This document shows, one piece after another, positions 8,683 to 17,772 of a stretch of DNA of 64,000 nucleotides. Each line of letters starts with the position of its first letter. Within the stretch, counting starts at the first letter, position 1. Made by a program: the position numbers and the translations under genes. The notes beneath the pieces were generated by a model. That model was not told the origin of the DNA. It made no database searches and worked only from the letters and a program-made list of their open reading frames with translations. Origin of the DNA: Aeromicrobium fastidiosum (GTDB lineage: Bacteria > Actinomycetota > Actinomycetes > Propionibacteriales > Nocardioidaceae); NCBI RefSeq assembly GCF_017876595.1, contig NZ_JAGIOG010000001.1:2232001-2296000 (forward strand), given 5' to 3'.

Positions 8683-11574
8683 ATGACGGGGACTCTTGCA
8701 GCGTCCCCGGACACAGATGTCCGGGCTCGCCTCGCAGCGGCCTGCCCGGACATCCTCATCGACACCTCGGTGACCAGCCGAGCGATGTACTCGTACGACG
8801 CCTCCAACTACCGGGTGTCGCCGCTCGCAGTGGCCTTCCCGTCGAGCGTCGAGGACGTCCAGACGCTCCTGCGCACATGCCACGACCTGGCGCTGCCGGT
8901 GACCGTGCGCGGCGGCGGCACCAGCATGGCCGGCAACGCGATCGGCGAGGGTCTCGTCATCGACGTCTCGCGAGGGTTGCGCGCCATCGTCGACATCGAT
9001 GTCGACGCCAAGACGGCGGTCGTCGAGTCCGGCGTCGTCCTCGACGACCTCAACCGCGAGCTGGTGGCCCACGGTCTGGCGTTCGCCCCCGACCCGTCCT
9101 CGAAGTCGCGCGCGACCATCGGCGGGATGCTCGGCAACGACGCATGCGGCAACCACTCGGTCCGCTGGGGCAGGACGTCACGGCACGTCATCGCCGTCGA
9201 CGTGCTCCTCGCCGACGGCACCATGCTGCGCATCGGGCCGGACGGCATCACCCCGGTCCACCGACGTGACGCAGCAGCCTCCGAACGTGCTGCCGCCCTG
9301 GAGTCCGAGCTGCGAGCCATGACCCAGGACAACCTGGCGATCATGCGCACCGAGCTCGGCCGCATCGGACGCCAGGTCTCCGGCTATCACGTCGACCAGA
9401 TGCTGCCGGAGAACGGGTTCAACGTCGCGCGAGCCCTCGTCGGGACCGAGGGGACGTGCGCGATCATCGTCCGCGCGACGGTCCAGCTCGTCGAGCCCCC
9501 GGCGGCCACGAGCCTGCTGGTCCTCGGATACGCGGACGTGGTCGATGCGGCCACCGACGTGCCGTTGATCCTGCCGTTCGAGCCGACGGCGACCGAGGGC
9601 ATCGACGACGCGATCGTCGCGACCATGATCGCCAGGCGAGGCGCGGACTCCGTGGCAGCCCTCCCCGAAGGTCGCGCCTGGCTCTACGTCGAGCTGGACG
9701 GTGCGACGCAGCACGACGTCCACGTCAAGACCGAGAACCTGCTCCACGAGCTCCGCGAGGCCGGACGTCTGCTGGACGGGTTCGTCGTCGACGACCCCGA
9801 CCAGCGAAAGTCGCTGTGGCGAGTCCGCGAGGACGGGGCAGGACTGTCCACCCGACCGGACGTCGACACCCAGACGTGGGCGGGGTGGGAGGACGCCGCG
9901 GTCGATCCGCACGTCCTGGCCGACTACCTTCGCGACTTCAGGGTGCTGACGGCGGAGTACGGGCTGTCGGGCGTCCTCTACGGCCACTTCGGCGCGGGCT
10001 GCGTGCACGTGCGCCTGACCTTCGACATCGCCACGGCCGAGGGGCGCGACCACATGGTCAGCTTCGTCCACGCCGCCGCCGAGCTCGTCGTCCGGCACGG
10101 CGGGTCCCTGTCGGGCGAGCATGGTGACGGACGGGCCCGCAGCGAGCTGCTCAGCACGATGTACAGCCCACAGATGCTTCACCTCTTCCGACGCTTCCGC
10201 GAAGCGTTCGACCCGGACGGGCTCCTGAACCCGGGGATCATCGTCGACCCGCGCCCGCTCGGAGAGGACCTCCTGCCCCTGTCGACCGAAGGCTTCGTCG
10301 AGGCCGGCGGTCGCGACCTCCTGTTCACCTACCCGCACGACGGTGACTTCGGGTCAGCGGTGCAGCGGTGCGTCGGCATCGGCCGCTGTCGCAGCGACCA
10401 CGGAGGGTTCATGTGCCCCTCCTACCGTGCGACGCACGACGAGAAGGACTCCACCCGTGGTCGGTCTCGCGTGCTCCAGGACATGGTCAGCGGGGCACTG
10501 GGCAAGGACGGGTGGTCGTCCGACGCCGTCCACGACGCCCTCGACCTGTGTCTGTCGTGCAAGGCGTGCTCGTCGGACTGTCCCGTCGGTGTCGACATGG
10601 CGACCTACAAGTCCGAGGTGCTCCAGCAGAAGTACCGTCGCAGGCTCCGGCCGGTGTCGCACTACTCCCTGGGTTGGCTGCCACGGTGGATCGCCATCAC
10701 CGGGCGCATCTCGGGCCCGGTCAACGCTCTGCTGGCCGTGCGACCGATCCGCCTCGTGGCGATGCGACTCGGCGGGGTCACGACGGCACGTCGCCTGCCG
10801 CGGTTCGCGTCATCACGCAGGGCGCGCCTCGCAGCCAGCGACGCGAACGCCGACGTCCTGCTCTTCGTCGACAGCTTCACCAAGGGGTTCCGCCCAGACC
10901 TGGTCCAGCACGCCGAGACCGTCCTTCGCGCGACCGGGACGACGGTCGGCGCCGCTCCGGCAGGTTGCTGCGCCCTCACCTGGACGACCACGGGTCAGCT
11001 GACGGCAGCTCGCCGGATCCTCACCGAGACCGCTCGAGTCCTCGACGAGTCCGGCGATGCGCCGATCGTGGTCCTCGAGCCCAGCTGCGCGGCCGCGCTC
11101 AAGAAGGACCTCCCCGAGCTGGTTCCGACCGATGCCGCGCGTCGTGTGTCGGCGCGCGTGACGACGTTCGCGGCGGCGATCGACGCACGGCTCGATGCCG
11201 GCTGGCAACCGCCCGTCCTGCCCGACTCGGTGCTCACCCAGACGCACTGCCACCAGCACGCCGTCTTCGGGGCCACCAGCAGCACCAAGGTCATGAACAG
11301 GCTCGGCATGAAGACCGTCGATGTCGAAGGCTGTTGCGGACTGGCCGGCAACTTCGGCTTCGAGGCACAGCACTACGAGACCTCCATGGCCGTCGCAGCC
11401 CATGATCTCCGGCCCAAGGTCGAGGCGCTCGACGGCGGCATCGCGGTCGCCGACGGCTTCAGCTGCCAGACCCAGATCTCACATGTGTCGGACAACGACG
11501 TCCGAGCACAGCACCTTGCCGACGTTCTCCACGCGGCACTGACTGACAACAACCCTCAGGAGGGCGCTTCATGA
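8683..11574 (+). CDS. FAD-linked oxidase with C-terminal Fe-S/CCG domains (D-lactate/2-hydroxyglutarate dehydrogenase-like)
   Basis: The 963-residue fusion holds, in order, a PCMH-type FAD-binding domain (about 45-220; VRGGGTSMAGNAIG, IGGMLGNDACGNHSVRWG), an FAD-oxidase C-terminal domain (about 260-530; SGEHGDGRARSELL), a ferredoxin-like region and CCG domains. C563, C569 and C578, and the set C623-C626-C629-C633 (CLSCKACSSDCPVG), should bind iron-sulfur clusters. The CCG half shows PAGCCALTW, THCHQHAVFG and EGCCGLAGNFGFE. Family members oxidise D-2-hydroxy acids and pass electrons to the respiratory chain. The likely substrate here is a hydroxy acid made by the pathway, for example from the semialdehyde branch. 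It overlaps the next start as ATGA. Confidence 0.88.
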   Translation: MTGTLAASPDTDVRARLAAACPDILIDTSVTSRAMYSYDASNYRVSPLAVAFPSSVEDVQTLLRTCHDLALPVTVRGGGTSMAGNAIGEGLVIDVSRGLRAIVDIDVDAKTAVVESGVVLDDLNRELVAHGLAFAPDPSSKSRATIGGMLGNDACGNHSVRWGRTSRHVIAVDVLLADGTMLRIGPDGITPVHRRDAAASERAAALESELRAMTQDNLAIMRTELGRIGRQVSGYHVDQMLPENGFNVARALVGTEGTCAIIVRATVQLVEPPAATSLLVLGYADVVDAATDVPLILPFEPTATEGIDDAIVATMIARRGADSVAALPEGRAWLYVELDGATQHDVHVKTENLLHELREAGRLLDGFVVDDPDQRKSLWRVREDGAGLSTRPDVDTQTWAGWEDAAVDPHVLADYLRDFRVLTAEYGLSGVLYGHFGAGCVHVRLTFDIATAEGRDHMVSFVHAAAELVVRHGGSLSGEHGDGRARSELLSTMYSPQMLHLFRRFREAFDPDGLLNPGIIVDPRPLGEDLLPLSTEGFVEAGGRDLLFTYPHDGDFGSAVQRCVGIGRCRSDHGGFMCPSYRATHDEKDSTRGRSRVLQDMVSGALGKDGWSSDAVHDALDLCLSCKACSSDCPVGVDMATYKSEVLQQKYRRRLRPVSHYSLGWLPRWIAITGRISGPVNALLAVRPIRLVAMRLGGVTTARRLPRFASSRRARLAASDANADVLLFVDSFTKGFRPDLVQHAETVLRATGTTVGAAPAGCCALTWTTTGQLTAARRILTETARVLDESGDAPIVVLEPSCAAALKKDLPELVPTDAARRVSARVTTFAAAIDARLDAGWQPPVLPDSVLTQTHCHQHAVFGATSSTKVMNRLGMKTVDVEGCCGLAGNFGFEAQHYETSMAVAAHDLRPKVEALDGGIAVADGFSCQTQISHVSDNDVRAQHLADVLHAALTDNNPQEGAS

Positions 11575-13064
11575 CCATCGTCGACCACACGCACACAGGA
11601 AGGTCCGCCCTTGCCGCGGTGCCGACCGATCTGCTCATCGACGGGACCTGGCGGGCGGCGTCCGACTCCGCCCGGATGGACGTCATCAACCCGGCCACCG
11701 AACAGGTCATCACCCAGGTCGCCGACGCCTCGCTCGTCGACGTCCAGGCAGCCGTTGCCGCTGCCGTGAAGGCGCAGGCATCGTGGGCCGCGACCGCCCC
11801 CAGGGCACGCTCGGAGATCCTCTACCGGGCGTACGAGGAGATGATGCGCCGCCAGGACGACCTGGCCCTCATCATGACGTCCGAGATGGGCAAGCCCTTC
11901 GCCGAGGCCAAGGGCGAAGTCGCGTACGCGGCCGAGTTCTTCCGCTGGTTCGCCGAAGAAGCGGTCCGCATCGACGGTGGCTTCAGCCAGCGTCCCGACG
12001 GCACGGCACGCACGATGGTCCTGCGCCAGCCGGTCGGCCCGTGTCTCCTGCTGACCCCATGGAACTTCCCGGCGGCCATGGGCTCACGCAAGATGGGCCC
12101 GGCCATCGCTGCCGGGTGCACGATGGTGCTCAAGCCCGCCCCGCAGACCCCGTTGACGAGCCTGGCCCTGGCGCAGATCCTGCAGGACGTCGGTCTGCCC
12201 AAGGGCGTGCTGAACGTGGTCACCACGTCACGAGCAGCCGAGGTCATCGAGCCGGTCCTGACCGGAGGCGACATCCGCAAGCTGTCGTTCACCGGGTCGA
12301 CGGCGGTCGGCAAGATCTTGCTCGCCCAGGCCGCCCAGCAGGTCGTCCGCTGCTCGATGGAGCTCGGAGGCAACGCACCCTTCATCGTCCTGGCCGATGC
12401 CGACATGGACGTCGCGGTCGAAGCGGCCATGCAGGCCAAGATGCGCAACATGGGGGAGGCCTGCACCGCAGCCAACCGGATGTTCGTCCACTCCTCGGTC
12501 GTCGACGAGTTCGCATCCCGCCTCGCCGAGCGCATGGGCGCGCTGAAGGTCGGCAACGGGATGGACGACGGCGTCCAGGTGGGACCCATGATCGACGCTG
12601 CCAGCCGCGACAAGGTGCTGCGCCTGGCAGAGGACGCCATCCAGCGTGGTGCCCGCGTCGCCGGCGGTGGCAACGCCTCCGGCGGCACGGGCTTCTTCGT
12701 CGAGCCGACCGTGCTCACCGACGTGCAGCCCGGCTCCGACCTGCTGTCGGCCGAGATCTTCGGCCCCGTCGCCGCCATCCAGACCTTCGAGACCGTCGAC
12801 GAGGTCCTCGCGATCGCCAACGACACCGAGTGGGGGCTGGTCGGCTACGTCATCACCCAGGACGTCGACCTCGCCTTCGAGATGAGTGAGCGTCTCGAGG
12901 TCGGCATGGTCGGGCTCAACACGGGCCTGGTCTCCACGCCGTCGGCACCCTTCGGCGGCATCAAGCACTCAGGACTTGGCCGCGAGGGCGGCCGCCTGGG
13001 CATCGAGGAGTTCCTCGACGTCAAGTACATCGCCATGCCCATCCGAGAGCGAGGTCGCGCATGA
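11571..13064 (+). CDS. NAD(P)-dependent succinate-semialdehyde dehydrogenase-like aldehyde dehydrogenase
   Basis: The 497-residue aldehyde dehydrogenase oxidises an aldehyde to the acid, most likely succinate semialdehyde to succinate. Motifs seen are LLTPWNFPAAMGSRKMGPAI, the nucleotide-contact SFTGSTAVGK, the general-base glutamate at about E264 in MELGGNAPFIV, and the catalytic cysteine at about C298 in GEACTAANRMF. The C-terminal PFGGIKHSGLGREGG is typical of the GabD branch. It overlaps the genes on both sides by four bases (ATGA). Placed between two aminotransferases it is the expected second step after transamination of GABA or a similar omega-amino acid. Confidence 0.92.
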   Translation: MTIVDHTHTGRSALAAVPTDLLIDGTWRAASDSARMDVINPATEQVITQVADASLVDVQAAVAAAVKAQASWAATAPRARSEILYRAYEEMMRRQDDLALIMTSEMGKPFAEAKGEVAYAAEFFRWFAEEAVRIDGGFSQRPDGTARTMVLRQPVGPCLLLTPWNFPAAMGSRKMGPAIAAGCTMVLKPAPQTPLTSLALAQILQDVGLPKGVLNVVTTSRAAEVIEPVLTGGDIRKLSFTGSTAVGKILLAQAAQQVVRCSMELGGNAPFIVLADADMDVAVEAAMQAKMRNMGEACTAANRMFVHSSVVDEFASRLAERMGALKVGNGMDDGVQVGPMIDAASRDKVLRLAEDAIQRGARVAGGGNASGGTGFFVEPTVLTDVQPGSDLLSAEIFGPVAAIQTFETVDEVLAIANDTEWGLVGYVITQDVDLAFEMSERLEVGMVGLNTGLVSTPSAPFGGIKHSGLGREGGRLGIEEFLDVKYIAMPIRERGRA

Positions 13065-14317
13065 GCGCATCCCTGTCCCCCCTTCTGACCCCCGCCACCC
13101 CCGTCGTGGTCGACCACGGCGCCGGAAGCTACGTCTACGACGCTGACGGCCGTTCGTGGCTCGACTTCACGACCGGGATCGGCGTCACCAGCACGGGCCA
13201 CTGCCACCCGGCAGTCGTCGCCGCGGCACGCGAGCAGGTCGGCAAGCTCATCCACGGCCAGTTCACCACCGTGCGCCACAACCCGATCCTGCGCCTCACG
13301 GAGATGCTCGGCGACGTGCTCCCGACCGGGCTGGACAGCGTGTTCTACGCCAACAGCGGCAGCGAAGCCGTCGAGGCGAGCCTGAGGCTCGCCAGGATGG
13401 CGACCGGCCGCAACAACATCATCGCGTTCCAGGGCGGCTTCCACGGCCGCACGTTCGCCGCGGCCACCCTGACGACAGCCGGCACCAAGTTCCGCACCGG
13501 CTTCGGGGCACTCGTGCCCGGTGTCTACTCCGCGCCCTTCCCCTATGCCCTGCGCTACGGGTGGGACGAGGAGACCGCGGTCGACTTCGCGCTGCAGGAG
13601 CTCGACTTCCTGCTGAGCACCACGTCGGCAGTGGTCGACACGGCGGCGTTCATCATCGAGCCGGTCCTCGGCGATGGTGGATACCTGCCCACACCGCTGC
13701 GCTTCCTGCAGGGACTGCGCGAACGCGCGGACCAGCACGGCATCGTGCTGATCGTCGACGAGGTCCAGACCGGTGTCGGCAGGACGGGCACCTTCTGGGG
13801 CCACGAGCCGTCGGGCATCGTCCCGGACATCCTCATCACCGCCAAGGGCATCGCGAGTGGCTTCCCCATCTCGGCCATCGCCGCTTCGACGTCGTTGATG
13901 TCCAAGGCGTGGCCCGGTTCGCAGGGAGGCACGTACGGCGGCAACGCAGTCTCGTGCGCGGCTGCCATCGCGACCCTCGGGGTCGTCGAGTCCGAGGGTC
14001 TGGTGCAGAACTCCGCGGCTCAGGGGGAGCGACTGATCGCAGGGCTCCGCGAGGCAGCGGCATCGGTCTCGACCATCGCCGACGTCAGAGGTCGCGGCCT
14101 CATGATCGGCATCGAGTTCACGGACCCTGACGGCACCCCGAGGCCCGATCTTGCGGCCGGCTCCCAGCAGGCCGCCATCGACGAAGGGTTGCTGCTGCTG
14201 ACCTGTGGCACGCGGGGGAACGTCGTCCGCTTCATCCCGCCGCTGATCGTCACCTCGGAGCAGGTCGACGAGGGCGTCGCCGCCTGGTCGAAGGCGGTCG
14301 CCGCAGCCGGCGCGTGA
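13061..14317 (+). CDS. Class III aminotransferase, 4-aminobutyrate/acetylornithine type
   Basis: The 418-residue PLP enzyme has WLDFTTGIGVTSTGHCHP, the PLP-binding NSGSEAVEASLRLARM, the FHGRTFAAATLTTAGTKFR motif, the IVDEVQTGVGRTG strand and the Schiff-base lysine at about K262 in ITAKGIASGFPISAI. This pattern is close to bacterial 4-aminobutyrate aminotransferases. It is the last gene of the GntR-controlled operon and overlaps the semialdehyde dehydrogenase by four bases. Having a second, different class III aminotransferase in one operon suggests two amine steps or two amine substrates. Two hairpins follow before the convergent flavoprotein gene. Confidence 0.9.
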   Translation: MSASLSPLLTPATPVVVDHGAGSYVYDADGRSWLDFTTGIGVTSTGHCHPAVVAAAREQVGKLIHGQFTTVRHNPILRLTEMLGDVLPTGLDSVFYANSGSEAVEASLRLARMATGRNNIIAFQGGFHGRTFAAATLTTAGTKFRTGFGALVPGVYSAPFPYALRYGWDEETAVDFALQELDFLLSTTSAVVDTAAFIIEPVLGDGGYLPTPLRFLQGLRERADQHGIVLIVDEVQTGVGRTGTFWGHEPSGIVPDILITAKGIASGFPISAIAASTSLMSKAWPGSQGGTYGGNAVSCAAAIATLGVVESEGLVQNSAAQGERLIAGLREAAASVSTIADVRGRGLMIGIEFTDPDGTPRPDLAAGSQQAAIDEGLLLLTCGTRGNVVRFIPPLIVTSEQVDEGVAAWSKAVAAAGA

Positions 14318-14331
14318 CTCGCTGAGAAGCC

Positions 14332-14375
14332 GAAGAGGGAGGGAAGCGCGCCAGGGGGCGCATCCCTCCCTCTTC
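14332..14375. terminator. Hairpin terminator, first of two between convergent genes
   Basis: GAAGAGGGAGGGA (14332-14344) pairs perfectly with TCCCTCCCTCTTC (14363-14375). The 18-base loop itself contains a GCGC/GCGC pairing. It lies 14 bases after the aminotransferase stop and has no T-run, as is common for high-GC actinobacteria. Confidence 0.75.
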
Positions 14376-14424
14376 TCGTGTGCGTCGTCGTCTGACAGCG
14401 CTCGGACGACGCAGTCAGACGACA

Positions 14425-14459
14425 CAGAAGGGGCCGGGCATCATGCCCGGCCCCTTCTG
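14425..14459. terminator. Hairpin terminator, second of two between convergent genes
   Basis: CAGAAGGGGCCGGGCA pairs with TGCCCGGCCCCTTCTG around the loop TCA, a 16-base stem. It ends 12 bases before the stop of the leftward flavoprotein gene, so it probably serves that gene, or both directions. Confidence 0.75.
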
Positions 14460-14471
14460 CGTCTCAGTCGC

Positions 14472-16496
14472 TCACAAGTTCTGGCAGAGGCGACGCGCGT
14501 CGTAGATCGCGGAGTGGATGCCGCGGTGGGAGATCGCGTCCCCGACCCGGTAGAGCCTGAAGCGTCCGTCGCGGTCATCGTGCGTGGGCTGCGCCTGCCC
14601 GAACCGGAAGAGGTCCAGGTCGGTCTCGCCGTTGTTGCGCGAGTGCGGCTTCAAGGCCAGATACACGTCGTCCATCGCGATGGTGCCCTGCTCGACGACC
14701 ACGACGTCGGCCGTGCGCTCGTCCATGGCGTCGGACAGCACGTTGCGGAGCGTGGCCTTCAGCCGTCCGTCGGCGCGCTCGACCGAGAGGACCTCGGTGT
14801 CCGGCGTCGCCGTGACGCCGCCGCGGAGGAGTCGGGTCTTGTAGCCGGGGATGATCGTGTGTCCGACGTCGTGACCGATGTGCTCGTCGACCGTCACGAT
14901 CTCCACGGTGTTGCCCTCGCCTTCGAGGAAGTGCTCAGCGGCGACCAGCGCCTGCTCGGCACCGTGGTCATCGACGATCAGCACCGACGTGTTCGAGGGC
15001 GCAGCCTTGCTGAGGACGTCGACGACGCTCAGGGTCAGGTCGCCGCCTCCCTGGGGCAGGTCGGTGTTGGGCATGCCGCCGGTGGCGATGATGAAGACGT
15101 CCGCGTCGAGCTTGAGGAGGTCGTCCTCGTCGACGTAGTGGTTGGCCAGGAGGCGTGCCCCGGCGTGCTTCGCCTCGCCCACGAGCCACTCGGTGATGGA
15201 CCGCTTCTCGGACTGCCGCGCTGATCGCGACAGGGGCAGGACCTGGCCGCCGAACTGGCTGGCCGCCTCGTACAGCGTGACGTCATGGCCTCGCTCGGCC
15301 GTGACCCTCGCGGCCTCCAGGCCCGCCGGCCCTCCGCCGACGACGACGACACGAAGCCGCTCGGAGGTGGGGGTGGTCAGGTGGGGGATGAAGGCCTCAC
15401 GGCTCGTGGCCGGGTTGTGGATGCACAGGGTCTCGACCCCGGTCAGGCAGTGACTCGCACCGACGCAGGGACGGATCCGCTCCTCTTCACCGGCTTCGAG
15501 CTTGGTGACGATGTGCGGGTCGGCGATGTGGCTGCGGGTCATGCCGATGAGGTCGACGAAGCCCTCGCGCAGTGCGTATCGGGCAGTGGCCAGGTCGGCA
15601 ACGCGGCCGGCATGGAACACGGGCACGTCGACTGCCTGGCGAATGGCCAGGGCCAGGGGCAGCTTCTCGCCGAGGGGAGTGCCGGCGGACGGGATCAGGT
15701 CGGCGAGCTCGCGGTGCGTGAACCCGCTGCCGTAGAGAACGTTGAGGAAGTCGATCTGCCCGGTGCCCGCCAGCAACCCCGCCATCTCGACGCAGTCCTC
15801 GCCCTGCAGGCCGTCGGGGGAGGGTTCTTCGCCGGGGATCCGCGCGCCGACGGCCCAGTCGTCACCGACCTCTGCGCGGATGGCTCCGACGATCTCGATG
15901 AGGAACCGCGCGCGGTTCTCCACCGACCCTCCGTACTGGTCGGTGCGGGTGTTGCCGCGCTTGGCGAAGAAGGTGTCAGGCAGGTGTCCCGAGCTCGCCA
16001 TGATCTCGACGCCGTCGAGGCCGCCGTCCTTCGCGTAACGCGCGGCGCGCGCGTACGCGGCAAGGATGCGGGTGAAGTCGAAGTCCTCCATCACCTTGGG
16101 GAAGGTGCGGTGGGCGCGCTCGCGGATGGCCGACGGCGCGACCGTGGGGAGCCAGGTCGCGTGATCGTCCGCGCGTCGGCCGAGGTGACTGATCTGGACC
16201 ATCGTCTTGGCACCGTGCCTGTGCAGCCGCTCAGACAGGTCGGCGTAGTTCTCGACGATGCGAGGGTTGCCGGCGTTGATGCTCTCGAAGAAGCTGTGCG
16301 CGTCCTCGGCGACGAAGCTCGATCCTCCGAACATCACCAGACCGATGCCACCGATGGCCTTCTCCTCCTGGTAGCGGAGGTATCGATCGGTCATCAAGCC
16401 GTCACGGGTGTATCCCAGCGGGGCGTGCGCCGTCGTGATCACACGGTTCTTGACCGTCAGGTTGGCGAAGCTGAAGGGTTCGAGCAGAGGGTCCAC
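14472..16496 (-). CDS. FMN/Fe-S/NAD(P)-binding flavoprotein, trimethylamine dehydrogenase / 2,4-dienoyl-CoA reductase family
   Basis: The 674-residue protein starts at GTG (MDPLLEPFSFANLTVKNRV) behind GAAAGG; an in-frame extension to 16583 would run into the operator. An N-terminal old-yellow-enzyme barrel (1-340; MVQISHLGRRADDH) precedes an Fe-S segment and a two-dinucleotide-domain half (VVVVGGGPAGLEAARV). Family members reduce dienoyl-CoA or oxidatively N-demethylate amines with electrons passing to ETF. Two oddities are visible. The cysteine cluster reads C344, A347, C350, C358, so the second usual ligand is Ala and the loop is short. The barrel motif usually GYL..QFL reads GHLPDTFF. With etfBA and an operator shared with the transporter, an amine demethylase role is plausible. 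Confidence 0.82.
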   Translation of the reverse strand: MDPLLEPFSFANLTVKNRVITTAHAPLGYTRDGLMTDRYLRYQEEKAIGGIGLVMFGGSSFVAEDAHSFFESINAGNPRIVENYADLSERLHRHGAKTMVQISHLGRRADDHATWLPTVAPSAIRERAHRTFPKVMEDFDFTRILAAYARAARYAKDGGLDGVEIMASSGHLPDTFFAKRGNTRTDQYGGSVENRARFLIEIVGAIRAEVGDDWAVGARIPGEEPSPDGLQGEDCVEMAGLLAGTGQIDFLNVLYGSGFTHRELADLIPSAGTPLGEKLPLALAIRQAVDVPVFHAGRVADLATARYALREGFVDLIGMTRSHIADPHIVTKLEAGEEERIRPCVGASHCLTGVETLCIHNPATSREAFIPHLTTPTSERLRVVVVGGGPAGLEAARVTAERGHDVTLYEAASQFGGQVLPLSRSARQSEKRSITEWLVGEAKHAGARLLANHYVDEDDLLKLDADVFIIATGGMPNTDLPQGGGDLTLSVVDVLSKAAPSNTSVLIVDDHGAEQALVAAEHFLEGEGNTVEIVTVDEHIGHDVGHTIIPGYKTRLLRGGVTATPDTEVLSVERADGRLKATLRNVLSDAMDERTADVVVVEQGTIAMDDVYLALKPHSRNNGETDLDLFRFGQAQPTHDDRDGRFRLYRVGDAISHRGIHSAIYDARRLCQNL

Positions 16497-16567
16497 GGGG
16501 GATGCCTTTCGAGCTGGGGTGTGTGCCTCGCGGCGTTGCATGGTGCGAGATGAAGGGTTACTCGCCA

Positions 16568-16588
16568 TTGAAGTGCACAACACTTCAA
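16568..16588 (-). promoter_or_regulatory. Perfect palindromic operator upstream of the flavoprotein gene
   Basis: TTGAAGTG (16568-16575) and CACTTCAA (16581-16588) are perfect inverted repeats around CACAA. The centre is about 82 bases upstream of the GTG start of the flavoprotein. It matches in arm sequence and in five-base spacing the elements at 6660 and 16735, so the same regulator probably binds all three. I do not see a convincing -10/-35 pair. Confidence 0.7.
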
Positions 16589-16711
16589 CAGTCGGTACGA
16601 CGATGGTAACTCGCCGCGGAGCGTTTGTAATCTCATTGGTGAGGCGTGCGTCACTGGGCCGCGCCTAAGGTGTCAGAGACGTTTCGTGCGAGAAACATTC
16701 TCGGCAACCTG

Positions 16712-16757
16712 TTGTCAAGGGGTTGTGATGTGAGGTAGAACTGTCCCACACTTCAAC
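16712..16757 (+). promoter_or_regulatory. Promoter with overlapping operator before the amino acid ABC transporter
   Basis: A plausible promoter is TTGTCA (16712-16717), an 18-base spacer and TAGAAC (16736-16741). Overlapping the -10 box and start site is GTAGAACTG (16735-16743), TCCCA, CACTTCAAC (16749-16757), an inverted repeat with 7 of 9 matching positions. It shares arms and five-base spacer with the sites at 6660 and 16568. The position suggests repression by steric block. Confidence 0.65.
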
Positions 16758-16806
16758 AGTACGACGATCACCTTCTCGGGGTCCCTCCACCAGAAAGAGT
16801 CCTGCC

Positions 16807-17772
16807 ATGAACCGCACCTCTGTGCGCAGCACCCGTCTCATCGGCGCAGCTGCTGTCGCCGTACTGCTCTCTTCCGTCGCCGCCTGCGGTGGATCGTCCG
16901 ACAGCTCCAGCGCCTCCGGAGCGGCCGGTGGCGGCTCGGGATCGGAGAAGGTCGACAAGATCGCGGCCCTGCTGCCCTCGTCCGTGACCAAGGACGGGTC
17001 GATCAAGATCGCCGCCGCGGCCTACGCCCCGGCCGTCTCCGCCCCCACGGGCGGCTCGAAGGTGCCGTCGGGCTGGGACGCAGACCTCATGACGGCTGCA
17101 GCGGGCGTGCTCGGAGTCAAGGCCGACTACGTGATGATCCCGTTCGACGGCATCATCACCGGCCTGCAGGCAGAGCGCTACAACACGGCCGTCGGCGACA
17201 TCGGCATCAACGACGATCGCCTCAAGTCGGTCTCGTTCGTCCTCAACCACACGACGCGCGACCTGTTCGTGGTGCCGACCGACAGCAAGGTGCCCGACAC
17301 CGTCGAGACCGCCACCGACGCGTGCGGCCTGTCCGTCGGCGTCCTGCTCGGGTCGCAGGAAGCTGGCTTCGCGACCTCGGCCAAGGCCGACTGCAAGGCG
17401 GCCGGCAAGGACCTGACCATCAAGACCTTCCAGGACCAGGCCACCGTCAACCTCGCCGTGGCGCAGGGTCGTGTCGACGCCAACCTGACCGACGAGGGAA
17501 CCGCCGGCCTGCTCCTCGAGAAGTCGCCGGGCAAGTTCAAGACCGTCGAGGTCCCCTTCGTCCCCGTGCTCCCGACAGGCTTCGCCTTCCCGAACAACGA
17601 CGACACCGCGAAGATCACCGAGGCGTTCGCCGCGGCCGTCAACCACCTCATCGAGACCGGTGAGTACGACAAGATCACGGCCAAGTACTTCAAGGACGGC
17701 GACAAGGGCAAGGTCGACAAGGCCGAGGTCTACTCGACGACCGTCTCGGGCGCGAAGACGTCGACCAAGTGA
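16807..17772 (+). CDS. Polar amino acid ABC transporter substrate-binding lipoprotein
   Basis: The 321-residue family 3 solute-binding protein has a lipoprotein signal: basic start, hydrophobic core, lipobox SVAAC with Cys27, then a Gly/Ser-rich linker. The mature part shows the periplasmic-binding-protein type II fold, with [21 protein letters not shown] and [24 protein letters not shown], as in arginine/glutamine binding proteins. It delivers a charged amino acid or amino acid derivative to the permease encoded next (GTGA overlap). The operator in its promoter links it to the aminotransferase operon and the flavoprotein, so its ligand is probably that pathway's substrate. Confidence 0.92.
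   Translation: MNRTSVRSTRLIGAAAVAVLLSSVAACGGSSDSSSASGAAGGGSGSEKVDKIAALLPSSVTKDGSIKIAAAAYAPAVSAPTGGSKVPSGWDADLMTAAAGVLGVKADYVMIPFDGIITGLQAERYNTAVGDIGINDDRLKSVSFVLNHTTRDLFVVPTDSKVPDTVETATDACGLSVGVLLGSQEAGFATSAKADCKAAGKDLTIKTFQDQATVNLAVAQGRVDANLTDEGTAGLLLEKSPGKFKTVEVPFVPVLPTGFAFPNNDDTAKITEAFAAAVNHLIETGEYDKITAKYFKDGDKGKVDKAEVYSTTVSGAKTSTK

Noticed and set aside
8683-13064. Many long alternative frames antisense or shifted to the catabolic genes
   Set aside because: Arg/Pro/Ala-rich translations with no family features; they arise from third-position GC bias.
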